A stretch of DNA of 11,801 bases from NCBI GenBank assembly GCA_024277555.1, contig JAJRUY010000089.1:1-11801 (forward strand), written 5' to 3'. The position numbers and the translations under genes were made by a program. Below the pieces are notes generated by a model, which was not told the DNA's origin, made no database searches, and saw only the letters and a program-made list of their open reading frames with translations. Numbering within the stretch: the stretch's first letter is position 1; each line of letters opens with the position of its first letter. Below, piece after piece: positions 1 to 4,766 of the stretch. This DNA is from Gammaproteobacteria bacterium (GTDB lineage Bacteria; Pseudomonadota; Gammaproteobacteria; Chromatiales; Chromatiaceae).

Positions 1-21
1 TAGCCCGGATGTTTCACCTGG

Positions 22-145
22 AAGTCCGATGATTGTGCCGGGATTGTTGTTCAGAGGCGAATTTCTGATCGAATCAATAGCCCAAGCTATTGATGAGTGA
101 AGAAATATCGTCTCTGGGCAACAAGATCGGTGCAAGGGCGGGCTT
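22..145 (+). other. Long composite hairpin inside the 1-251 element
   Basis: Bases 33-66 pair with 101-135 almost continuously, with one bulged A at 107. A symmetric six-by-six internal loop follows (67-72 GATCGA against 95-100 GAGTGA), then a perfect 9-bp stem (73-81 with 86-94) capped by CCAA. Bases 22-28 pair with 139-145 as an outer stem. The internal loops can be read as tandem G-A pairs: G42-A43 facing G125-A126, and GA at both ends of the six-by-six loop. The imperfect pairs counted in the stems (T25-G142, T36-G132, G37-T131, G41-T127, T50-G118, T51-G117, G57-T111) are all G-T on the plus strand and none is A-C. That favours folding of the plus-strand RNA or single-stranded DNA. Function is unknown. 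Confidence 0.5.
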
Positions 146-195
146 AACAAGCACCCGGTAACATATTGCACTTTGCTAATATAGGTGTAATGGTT

Positions 196-220
196 AATAA
201 AAACAGCATCTTATGTTGTT
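196..220 (-). terminator. Weak candidate terminator after pspC
   Basis: On the minus strand, just past the pspC stop, an 8-bp stem (220-213 with 209-202, one A-C mismatch, loop AAG) is followed by TTTATT. It would end the psp transcript. The stem is AT-rich and the T run is interrupted, so this is a modest candidate. It also belongs to the hairpin-rich element. Confidence 0.3.
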
Positions 221-223
221 GTT

Positions 224-646
224 TCAGTGTCCTGGCGAAATATCCGGGCTAGAGGGTTTTCGGCCTAAATCCTGCAGCTCCTGATCCAGTTGATAACGAT
301 TTGAGGTGATGTAGGCTTCCATCTTGTTCAATTTGCGCTCTAGCTTGCGGAAACGATATTGGGCGGTAGAAAGTGTTTCTCTGGGGGATTTGCGGTAACG
401 ACGCCAGTACTGCTCTTCGGCCTTGTCGTCATACAGGTCTTTGGGTTTCCGGGGCAGGAAAAAGGCGGCAGCGAAGTATAGAGCCACGGTGGTGAAGGTA
501 AACAGGAAAGCACCGATAATGGTTGCAATTCGCACGGCATCCACACTCCATGAAAAGTAGTCCGCAATGCCCGCACAGACACCGGCAATCTTGCCGTTTT
601 CCGTATCCCGGTAGAGTTTGTTGTGACAACCCCAATCGCAGCTCAT
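224..646 (-). CDS. pspC: Phage-shock protein C (inner-membrane PspC)
   Basis: 140 residues. PspC is a polytopic or bitopic inner-membrane protein that, with PspB, senses envelope stress and draws PspA away from PspF. The PspC domain is clear: the motif GVCAGIADYF is at residues 22-31, followed by a hydrophobic stretch at about 37-64. A charged, tyrosine-rich linker (70-100) leads to the typical helical tail with MEAYIT and a later YQL (109-120), comparable to MERYVT in the E. coli protein. The N-terminus carries Cys3 and Cys7. The start overlaps the pspB stop as ATGA and has a strong GGAGG upstream inside pspB, so the two are translationally coupled. The last nine residues are encoded by the inverted-repeat element, so the natural C-terminus has probably been replaced. 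Family assignment is secure. Confidence 0.93.
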   Translation of the reverse strand: MSCDWGCHNKLYRDTENGKIAGVCAGIADYFSWSVDAVRIATIIGAFLFTFTTVALYFAAAFFLPRKPKDLYDDKAEEQYWRRYRKSPRETLSTAQYRFRKLERKLNKMEAYITSNRYQLDQELQDLGRKPSSPDISPGH

Positions 647-879
647 TGTCTATTCCTCCAGCCGGGGGCTTCCCGGTCGAGTATGGTTTCGAGTGATTCC
701 ACGCGGCGCTCCAGCTTTTCCGACAGCTTCCAGAGTTCTGCCAGGGCCTCCTCATCAGCCTTTGACAGCGCCTTGCTGGCTCTGGCCTTGTAGGCATAAT
801 GCAGTATCAGCCACAGGGGCACGACGACCACTAGAAAGATGATGGGCAGCGCCAGCAGCATGTCGTAATCCAGGTTCAT
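643..879 (-). CDS. pspB: Phage-shock protein B
   Basis: 78 residues, close to the 74 of E. coli PspB. A single N-terminal membrane segment (about 8-28, containing the PLWLILHY run) is followed by a cytoplasmic helix with a leucine/charged pattern and the signature ending ETILDREAPGWRNR, near-identical in form to the E. coli ending ESILDAEHPNWRDR. PspB partners PspC in stress sensing and in recruiting PspA to the membrane. The start overlaps the stop of the preceding small gene as ATGA, with only a weak GGGTGA upstream, so translation probably depends on coupling. Its own stop overlaps the pspC start the same way. The assignment rests on motif order and on its place in the operon. Confidence 0.93.
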   Translation of the reverse strand: MNLDYDMLLALPIIFLVVVVPLWLILHYAYKARASKALSKADEEALAELWKLSEKLERRVESLETILDREAPGWRNRQ

Positions 880-1106
880 TTGTCGTCACCCAGATTGTGA
901 AACTGGCGCTTGAGATCGTATTTTTCGTCGGTGACGATGCGCTCCAGTATGCGAATGCGGTCTTCCATCTCATCTATGCGGGCTTGCATGCGCTTGTGTT
1001 CCTTGCTGGATGCTTCCATGTCGCCGCGGTTGTCGAAAAAGTGGTTGACTACGCCGCCCAGAATGCCCAGGGCAACGATGATGACGACCATTTCAAATGG
1101 GTTCAT
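876..1106 (-). CDS. PspB-like small membrane protein with PspC-like tail, in the psp operon
   Basis: 76 residues. One N-terminal membrane segment (about 5-22, rich in V, I, L and G) is followed by a strongly charged helix likely to form a coiled coil (about 27-62). The architecture copies PspB, but the ending is different: LERIVTDEKYDLKRQF followed by HNLG. This aligns without gaps to the tail of PspC (MEAYITSNRYQL, then ending DLG), sharing E, T, Y, L, L and G at equal spacing. It is therefore a hybrid: PspB-type body, PspC-type tail. It lies 20 bp after pspA, with GAGGA eight bases before the start, and its stop overlaps the pspB start. The likely role is as an accessory membrane partner of PspA, PspB or PspC; this is inferred from position and tail similarity. 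I know no gene symbol for it. Confidence 0.8.
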   Translation of the reverse strand: MNPFEMVVIIVALGILGGVVNHFFDNRGDMEASSKEHKRMQARIDEMEDRIRILERIVTDEKYDLKRQFHNLGDDK

Positions 1107-1126
1107 GGGAATCCGTCCTCTGAAGA

Positions 1127-1795
1127 TTATTGTTTGTTTTCAGATAGGCGAGACTTGAGCTTGCTCAACTCGTCTTCGATTATATCCTCTGCTTCCAGCG
1201 CGGCGAATTTATCTTCCAGACTGGGGTCGCGGCCTACATCAAAGGATTCCACCCGTCCTTCCATGTGTTCCATTTTCTGCTCGGCGTTTTCGAATCGGGC
1301 CAGGGCGTCGTCGATGCGGGGGTCGTGCAGCTTTTCCCGGGTGCGCAAACGCCCGGAAACGGTGTCGTGCTTCATCATCATGGTTTTGTGGCGGGCCTTG
1401 GCATCATCCAGTTTCTTCTGCAGCTGTGCAGTGTCCTGGTTGAGTTGTACAAGCTGGCTTTCCATGGATCCCAGCTCCATTTCCATGCGGGAAGTGGCGT
1501 TCTCCAGGTTGTGCTTTTCTTTCAACGCCGCTCTGGCGAGGTCTTCACGATCCTTTGACAAGGCCAGTTCCGCTTTGCGCTGCCAGTCGTCAATCTCGGC
1601 ATGCATGATGTCGATGTGACGTTGCAATTTCTTTTTCTCGGCGATGGTGCGCGCTGCATCGGAGCGCACTTCCACCAGGGTATCTTCCATCTCCTGGATC
1701 ACCAGGCGGATGATTTTCTCCGGGTTTTCGGCTTTGTCCAGCATGGTGGTGATGTTGGAGTTGATAATGTCATGGAGGCGGCTAAATATTCCCAT
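1127..1795 (-). CDS. pspA: Phage-shock protein A (PspF inhibitor, membrane-binding scaffold)
   Basis: 222 residues, the same length as E. coli PspA. The N-terminus MGIFSRLHDIINSN is the amphipathic membrane-binding helix, followed by the conserved stretch IQEMEDTLVEVRSDAAR (about 33-49) and long coiled-coil helices to about 190. The C-terminal DIIEDELSKLKSRL segment matches the family ending. PspA belongs to the PspA/Vipp1 (ESCRT-III-like) family. It binds PspF to silence it and, on membrane stress, assembles on the inner face of the inner membrane to limit proton leakage. GAGGA lies a few bases before the start. The gene is second in the operon, 98 bp after the exported-protein gene, with a hairpin in that gap. 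Identification is secure. Confidence 0.97.
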   Translation of the reverse strand: MGIFSRLHDIINSNITTMLDKAENPEKIIRLVIQEMEDTLVEVRSDAARTIAEKKKLQRHIDIMHAEIDDWQRKAELALSKDREDLARAALKEKHNLENATSRMEMELGSMESQLVQLNQDTAQLQKKLDDAKARHKTMMMKHDTVSGRLRTREKLHDPRIDDALARFENAEQKMEHMEGRVESFDVGRDPSLEDKFAALEAEDIIEDELSKLKSRLSENKQ

Positions 1796-1825
1796 GTTTG
1801 TGTTCCTCTGTTGTGTTCATTTGTC

Positions 1826-1855
1826 AGGCTTGAGTTTACCGGTTTCCGGTAGCCT
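1826..1855 (-). other. Intergenic hairpin ahead of pspA
   Basis: TACCGG (1837-1842) and CCGGTA (1846-1851) form a perfect 6-bp stem with a 3-base loop. AGGC (1826-1829) and GCCT (1852-1855) can close it below a one-sided seven-base bulge. No T run follows, so it is not a standard terminator. It lies in the mRNA between the exported-protein gene and pspA and could act as a processing or stability point, or set different levels of the two proteins. The role is inferred. Confidence 0.4.
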
Positions 1856-1893
1856 GGGCCCGGGCCGGAAGTACAGGTATTTTGTTTCCGGGC

Positions 1894-2268
1894 TCAGGGA
1901 AAGATCACCCTGGTTGCCGGGAAGTTGTTGCCGGGATGGCGGGAGTTTTTTTCCTCGTTGGCGATTTTGATGCTGCCGGGGTCTGTATCCATCCAGGGAG
2001 TGAACAATGGCTCCTCCGCCTGCTCCGCAAGCTGCCCGTTTAGTTGCTCGCTAAGTTGACTGGCCAGTTTTTTGGTCAACTGCCTGGTCAACTGTTTTGT
2101 AGCTGAATTGATCCAGGCATCGTGCTTGCTCTCCGCCTCACCTTGCAGGAGGACTTCATCCTCCAGGCTGGATTCCTGTGGTTCCTGTGCGGAGACACTG
2201 GTGAACATCAGGGATATCGAGAACAATGCATGAACGATTCCTTTCTTCGTTGTATTGATGCTCCTCAT
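1894..2268 (-). CDS. Small exported protein with four-residue leucine repeat, first gene of the psp operon
   Basis: 124 residues; I do not recognise the family. The chosen start gives a normal signal peptide: a basic N-terminus with KK, a hydrophobic core at about 11-24, and a likely cleavage SVSA|Q after residue 27. AGGAG lies ten bases upstream. An in-frame ATG 48 bases earlier is rejected because the predicted transcript begins at about 2312 and the extension would hide the signal peptide. The mature part is acidic at first. From residue 57 to about 82 it carries a strict tetrapeptide repeat (leucine at 60, 64, 68, 72, 76 and 80, mostly preceded by Q), then a short tail containing FTPWMDTDPG. 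No cysteine is present, so it is not a lipoprotein. The location is probably periplasmic. Position directly downstream of the sigma-54-like promoter suggests induction by PspF during envelope stress. Confidence 0.75.
   Translation of the reverse strand: MRSINTTKKGIVHALFSISLMFTSVSAQEPQESSLEDEVLLQGEAESKHDAWINSATKQLTRQLTKKLASQLSEQLNGQLAEQAEEPLFTPWMDTDPGSIKIANEEKNSRHPGNNFPATRVIFP
2017..2100 (-). repeat. 12-bp / tetrapeptide repeat tract in the exported psp-operon protein
   Basis: The codons here encode six or seven tandem four-residue units of the form x-x-Q-L (TKQL, TRQL, TKKL, ASQL, SEQL, NGQL). At DNA level TGGTCAACTG recurs exactly 12 bases apart (2073-2082 and 2085-2094), while the other units have diverged. 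A four-residue period in a helix gives a leucine stripe that slowly winds round the axis. Confidence 0.75.
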
Positions 2269-2323
2269 GAATTGTAGGCTCCTGTTTTTTGGGTGAGATG
2301 TCGTGGTCTTTGCCAATATGCCA

Positions 2324-2338
2324 TCAGGATTCGTGCCA
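2324..2338 (-). promoter_or_regulatory. Candidate sigma-54 promoter of the psp operon
   Basis: Read on the minus strand, TGGCACG (2338-2332) is a perfect -24 element. At the correct distance, CTGA occupies the -12 position, where the consensus is TTGC, so the -12 GC is GA here. A start would fall at about 2311-2313, leaving a leader of about 45 bases before the exported-protein gene. The presence of divergent pspF and of upstream activator sites about 100-130 bp away supports it. The imperfect -12 element limits confidence. Confidence 0.6.
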
Positions 2339-2438
2339 GTACTGTCTTAATCGGCTTAACGTCTTGTTAATAGTTAAATTTATATGATTTGTCGAAATTT
2401 TCCTCGCACTGTTGTGACTGTTTAACCAAACCAAAAAA

Positions 2439-2473
2439 TGGTGATATAGACTAAAAAATAGTAAAAGTGACTA
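2439..2473. promoter_or_regulatory. Two tandem candidate PspF activator sites
   Basis: Read on the minus strand, TAGTCACTTTTACTA (2473-2459) and TAGTCTATATCACCA (2453-2439) share TAG-N9-C(T/C)A and match at 10 of 15 positions. Their starts are exactly 20 bp apart, two helical turns. The first sits in a perfect dyad, AAAATAGT (2455-2462) with ACTATTTT (2470-2477). They lie about 100-135 bp upstream of the sigma-54 -24 element and just before pspF, where PspF sites serve both activation and autorepression in enterobacteria. PspF binding is inferred. Confidence 0.55.
2442..2450 (+). promoter_or_regulatory. Candidate pspF promoter (extended -10)
   Basis: TGATATAGA is an extended -10 (TGn plus TATAGA), with TTAACC (2422-2427) 17 bp upstream as a weak -35. 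It overlaps the second tandem site, so bound PspF would block its own promoter, as in E. coli. An alternative -10, TAAAAT (2482-2487), is placed so that transcription would begin at the pspF ATG itself, but it lacks a -35. Both are tentative. Confidence 0.3.
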
Positions 2474-2493
2474 TTTTCTTCTAAAATATTTGC

Positions 2494-3522
2494 ATGAGCA
2501 GTCCACAAAAATTGCTGGGACAGTCTTCGGCTTTCCTCGAAACCCTGGAGCGGGTTTCACAGGTGGCGCCCTTGTCCAAACCTGTACTCATTATTGGCGA
2601 ACGTGGTACTGGGAAAGAGTTGATTGTAGAGCGTTTGCACTTTCTTTCCCCGCGCTGGGAGAATGTGCTGGTGAAGCTCAATTGCGCGGCACTGCCGGAA
2701 ACCTTATTGGAATCAGAGCTATTTGGCTATGAACCAGGTGCTTTCACTGGTGCGGGAAAGCGCCATGCCGGAAGATTCGAACGTGCCCACGGAGGGACGT
2801 TATTCTTGGATGAGATTGCCAGCATGTCGTTGCGCTTGCAGGAAAAGTTGCTGCGGGTGGTGGAGTATGGGGAATTTGAGCGTGTTGGTGGTGAGAAGCC
2901 CCTTTCTGTAGATGTGAGGGTTGTAGGTGCCGCCAACGCAGACTTGCCGGCAATGGCCAAACGAGGAGAGTTTCGTGCCGACCTTCTGGACAGGCTCAGT
3001 TTCGATGTGATCACGCTACCGCCATTGCGTTTTCGCAAATCTGATATCCCTTTGCTTGCTGAACAGTTTGCCCTGGGTATGACTAGGGAACTGAACAGGG
3101 CATTTTTTGCCGGATTCTCCGAAACCGCTCTGGAGCAGATGCAGGAGTACGGATGGCCGGGAAATGTACGTGAGTTGAAAAATGTGGTTGAGCGCGCCGT
3201 TTACCGTACTGCGCCGGAAGACATGGTTTTTGAATTGGAGTTCGATCCTTTTGCTTCTCCCTGGCAGTCCGTGTCAGAGCAGCAGGATGGAGGGGAAATC
3301 GGTGAGGATGAGTGTCGAAAGAAGGAAAGGAGATCAGCAGCGGTTCTGCGGGAGATTCCGCAGGACTTCAAGGCGCATATCAGGAGGCACGAGATTGCCA
3401 TATTGCAACATGCCCTTGAGCAACACAAATACAACCAACGCCAGACTGCCCAAGCCCTGGGCTTGAGTTATCATCAATTGCGCGGGTATCTGAAAAAATA
3501 TCATTTGTCAGGCAAGTGCTGA
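2494..3522 (+). CDS. pspF: Psp operon sigma-54 transcription activator
   Basis: 342 residues. PspF is a bacterial enhancer-binding AAA+ ATPase that remodels sigma-54 RNA polymerase. As usual for PspF it has no receiver domain: the AAA+ domain begins almost at the N-terminus. Visible motifs are Walker A GERGTGKE (35-42), the sigma-54-contacting loop GAFTGA (82-87), Walker B GTLFLDE (101-107), arginine-finger candidates R161 and R167, and WPGNVRELKN (221-230). A Fis-type helix-turn-helix at about 312-335 (YNQRQTAQALGLSYHQLR) follows. Trp55 corresponds to E. coli Trp56, implicated in contact with inhibitor PspA. A polar, charged linker at 258-290 is longer than in the E. coli protein. The start matches the family N-terminus, but no Shine-Dalgarno is visible in the AT-rich leader. 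It is divergent from its target operon. Confidence 0.96.
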   Translation: MSSPQKLLGQSSAFLETLERVSQVAPLSKPVLIIGERGTGKELIVERLHFLSPRWENVLVKLNCAALPETLLESELFGYEPGAFTGAGKRHAGRFERAHGGTLFLDEIASMSLRLQEKLLRVVEYGEFERVGGEKPLSVDVRVVGAANADLPAMAKRGEFRADLLDRLSFDVITLPPLRFRKSDIPLLAEQFALGMTRELNRAFFAGFSETALEQMQEYGWPGNVRELKNVVERAVYRTAPEDMVFELEFDPFASPWQSVSEQQDGGEIGEDECRKKERRSAAVLREIPQDFKAHIRRHEIAILQHALEQHKYNQRQTAQALGLSYHQLRGYLKKYHLSGKC

Positions 3523-3568
3523 TGCAAAGCCTGGTATCAGGGTGCCCGGTTTTGGGGCGGACAGATAC

Positions 3569-3597
3569 AAAAGCCCCCGCACCAGGCGGGGGCTTTT
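3569..3597. terminator. Bidirectional terminator between pspF and rpmG
   Basis: AAAAGCCCCCGC (3569-3580) and GCGGGGGCTTTT (3586-3597) form a perfect 12-bp stem with a 5-base loop. The A and T tracts make it an intrinsic terminator in both directions, serving pspF (ends 3522) and rpmG (ends 3622 on the other strand). Confidence 0.93.
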
Positions 3598-3621
3598 GGA
3601 TGCAAAACCTTGTTGAAAGGT

Positions 3622-3789
3622 TTATTTGATCTTGCCTTCCTTGTACATCACATGCTTGCGCGCCTTGGGATCATATTTCTTGATTTCCATTTTTCCTGCC
3701 TGGGTGCGCTTGTTTTTTGTGGTGGTGTAGAAGTGCCCGGTGTCGGCGCTGGAAACCAGACGAATTTTTTCACGAACTGCTTTTGCCAT
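3622..3789 (-). CDS. rpmG: 50S ribosomal protein L33
   Basis: 55 residues, identical in length to E. coli L33. It begins MAKAVREKIRLVSS and contains the conserved GHFYTTTKNKRT (18-29) and the ending MYKEGKIK. No cysteine is present, so it is the zinc-independent (C-minus) form. L33 sits near the E site of the large ribosomal subunit. AAGGAG lies seven bases before the start. It follows rpmB by 11 bp and shares its promoter, and it ends just before the strong bidirectional terminator. Confidence 0.97.
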   Translation of the reverse strand: MAKAVREKIRLVSSADTGHFYTTTKNKRTQAGKMEIKKYDPKARKHVMYKEGKIK

Positions 3790-3800
3790 GATCTACTCCT

Positions 3801-4037
3801 TTATACCTTTTCGCCGCGTGCGCGGATTTCTGCGAGCACGGTGTCAATGCCTTTCTTGTCGATGGTGCGCATGCCGGCGGCAGTAACGCGCAGGCGAACC
3901 CAGCGCTGCTCGCTTTCTACCCAAAAGCGATGATAATGAAGGTTGGGCAAGAAACGGCGGCGGGTTTTCCTGTGGGAATGGGAAACATTGTTTCCTGAAA
4001 CCGGCCGCTTGCCTGTTACCTGGCACACTTTGGACAT
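3801..4037 (-). CDS. rpmB: 50S ribosomal protein L28
   Basis: 78 residues, the length of E. coli L28. It begins MSKVCQVTGKRP, with NNVSHSH, RRFLPNLHYHRFWVESE (27-43) and the ending IDTVLAEIRARGEKV, all family signatures. The protein is needed for large-subunit assembly. GAGG lies eight bases upstream. It is the first gene of the rpmB-rpmG pair, with a well-formed sigma-70 promoter about 70 bp upstream and a leader hairpin between. Confidence 0.97.
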   Translation of the reverse strand: MSKVCQVTGKRPVSGNNVSHSHRKTRRRFLPNLHYHRFWVESEQRWVRLRVTAAGMRTIDKKGIDTVLAEIRARGEKV

Positions 4038-4067
4038 GATCTTAGCCTCAAAAATTCTGGTTCAACA

Positions 4068-4090
4068 GGCCCAAGAAATCGGCTTGGGCC
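4068..4090 (-). other. Hairpin in the rpmB leader
   Basis: On the minus strand GGCCCAAG (4090-4083) and CTTGGGCC (4075-4068) form a perfect 8-bp stem with a 7-base loop. It sits about ten bases from the predicted transcript start, and no T run follows, so it is not a terminator. It could protect the 5' end or act as a feedback site for a ribosomal protein; the role is inferred. Confidence 0.5.
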
Positions 4091-4106
4091 GCAATAAAGA
4101 CGCGCA

Positions 4107-4135
4107 TTTATACCAGAGCCACACCCTCTTGGCAA
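4107..4135 (-). promoter_or_regulatory. Sigma-70 promoter of rpmB-rpmG
   Basis: On the minus strand TTGCCA (4135-4130) is separated by 17 bp from TATAAA (4112-4107), a near-consensus housekeeping promoter. Transcription would begin near 4100, giving a leader of about 63 bases. Confidence 0.75.
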
Positions 4136-4229
4136 ATTTTCTTGCTGCGCAAGTACTTTCGAAGGTGCTGGGGTGCAGGCTTGGTTTCCAACTATACTTG
4201 ATACAGAATAACGGTTTGTAAGGAGAAAC

Positions 4230-4754
4230 ATGCTTGTGGATGATGGAATTTCAGAATTGATATTGGGTGAGACCAATGGCGCGTTAAATGCTGACGGATT
4301 GGGCGCGTTGCGTGAACACAGCTGCCAGATGGCGGCGCAATGCCGTCGCCGCCTGATGATATACAGTTTTCGGCTCAATCCGGAAATCTATAACCAGCCC
4401 TGTTTTGTCGAAGCGGTTCGGCAATTGATCATTCGCCACGCCAGGACTCGTATCCAGATTCTGGTTGCAGAAACCGATGAGCTGGGACGAGGAGGAGGTG
4501 GACTGGTGCAGCTTGCTCAGGATATGGCCAGCAGCGTGGAAATCCGGCGGCGTGCAGAAGAGTTCAGGAGCAGGCAGCGAAGTTTCATGCTGGCAGATGA
4601 TTGTGGCTACATTCTGAGAAATTTGTGGAGCGACCTGAACAATGTCCGCTTCGACTACCATGCGCCCTATGTGGTGCGGGGTCTGGCGGATGACTTCCTG
4701 CTTGAATGGGAGCAAAGCGAAGCTGATCCATCTCTGCGAAGGCTATCGATATAG
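4230..4754 (+). CDS. Conserved uncharacterised protein (DUF7931-like)
   Basis: 174 residues; AAGGAG lies a few bases before the ATG. No signal peptide or membrane segment is seen, so it is probably cytosolic. The sequence shows an alternating sheet/helix pattern: a strand at LMIYSFRL (42-49), a helix with VRQLIIRHAR, a strand at RIQILVAET (74-82), a Gly-rich turn DELGRGGGG, and a later strand SFMLADDCGYILRN. A conserved-looking region, NNVRFDYHAPYVVRGLAD, follows. This resembles the short proteins, sometimes compared to phospholipase D-like folds, seen near radC and rpmBG in gammaproteobacteria. No HxKxxxxD catalytic motif is visible, so nuclease or lipase activity is not supported. A -10-like TATACT at 4193-4198 could belong to its promoter. 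The name is a moderate-confidence recollection; function is unknown. Confidence 0.7.
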   Translation: MLVDDGISELILGETNGALNADGLGALREHSCQMAAQCRRRLMIYSFRLNPEIYNQPCFVEAVRQLIIRHARTRIQILVAETDELGRGGGGLVQLAQDMASSVEIRRRAEEFRSRQRSFMLADDCGYILRNLWSDLNNVRFDYHAPYVVRGLADDFLLEWEQSEADPSLRRLSI

Positions 4755-4766
4755 ACCCTATATGAT
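4745..4766. other. Dyad joining the ends of two convergent genes
   Basis: ATATAG (4749-4754) and CTATAT (4758-4763) form a 6-bp dyad with a 3-base loop. ATC/GAT extends it with one bulged G. The TAG stops of the plus-strand gene and of radC lie in opposite arms. It is AT-rich with no T tract, so it is a poor terminator. Confidence 0.4.

Larger units (their letters stand above)
1..251. mobile_element. Inverted-repeat-bounded, hairpin-rich element (MITE-like or structured RNA)
   Basis: The two ends are imperfect inverted repeats. Bases 1-22 (starting TAGCCCGGATG) pair with 230-251 (ending ATCCGGGCTA) at all but three positions, of which one (G11-T241) is a wobble. The interior has no plausible coding frame and folds into a long hairpin (22-145) and two smaller ones: 163-182, with loop CTT and one bulged T, and 202-220, also with loop CTT. 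Inverted ends without a gene suggest a small non-autonomous mobile element; the dense secondary structure would also fit a structured RNA. The right end lies inside pspC and encodes its last residues. The left end coincides with the window edge, so a target-site duplication cannot be examined. I do not recognise the family. Confidence 0.55.

Noticed and set aside
139..157. GCTTAAC in a small hairpin, considered as an integron attC core
   Set aside because: No matching GTTRRRY partner lies at the proper position, and no integrase or cassette is present.
897..1619. A 240-codon open frame on the plus strand, antisense to pspA and the PspB-like gene
   Set aside because: It lies opposite two well-supported genes, is serine- and methionine-rich as expected for a shadow frame, and has no ribosome-binding site.
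2269..2316. Longer start for the exported protein (16 extra residues)
   Set aside because: The predicted transcript begins inside this stretch, and the internal ATG has a ribosome-binding site and gives a normal signal peptide.
4021..4036. TGGCACACTTTGGAC, resembling a sigma-54 promoter on the plus strand
   Set aside because: It lies in the rpmB coding sequence (the CQVTGK region), and AC stands where GC is required at -12.
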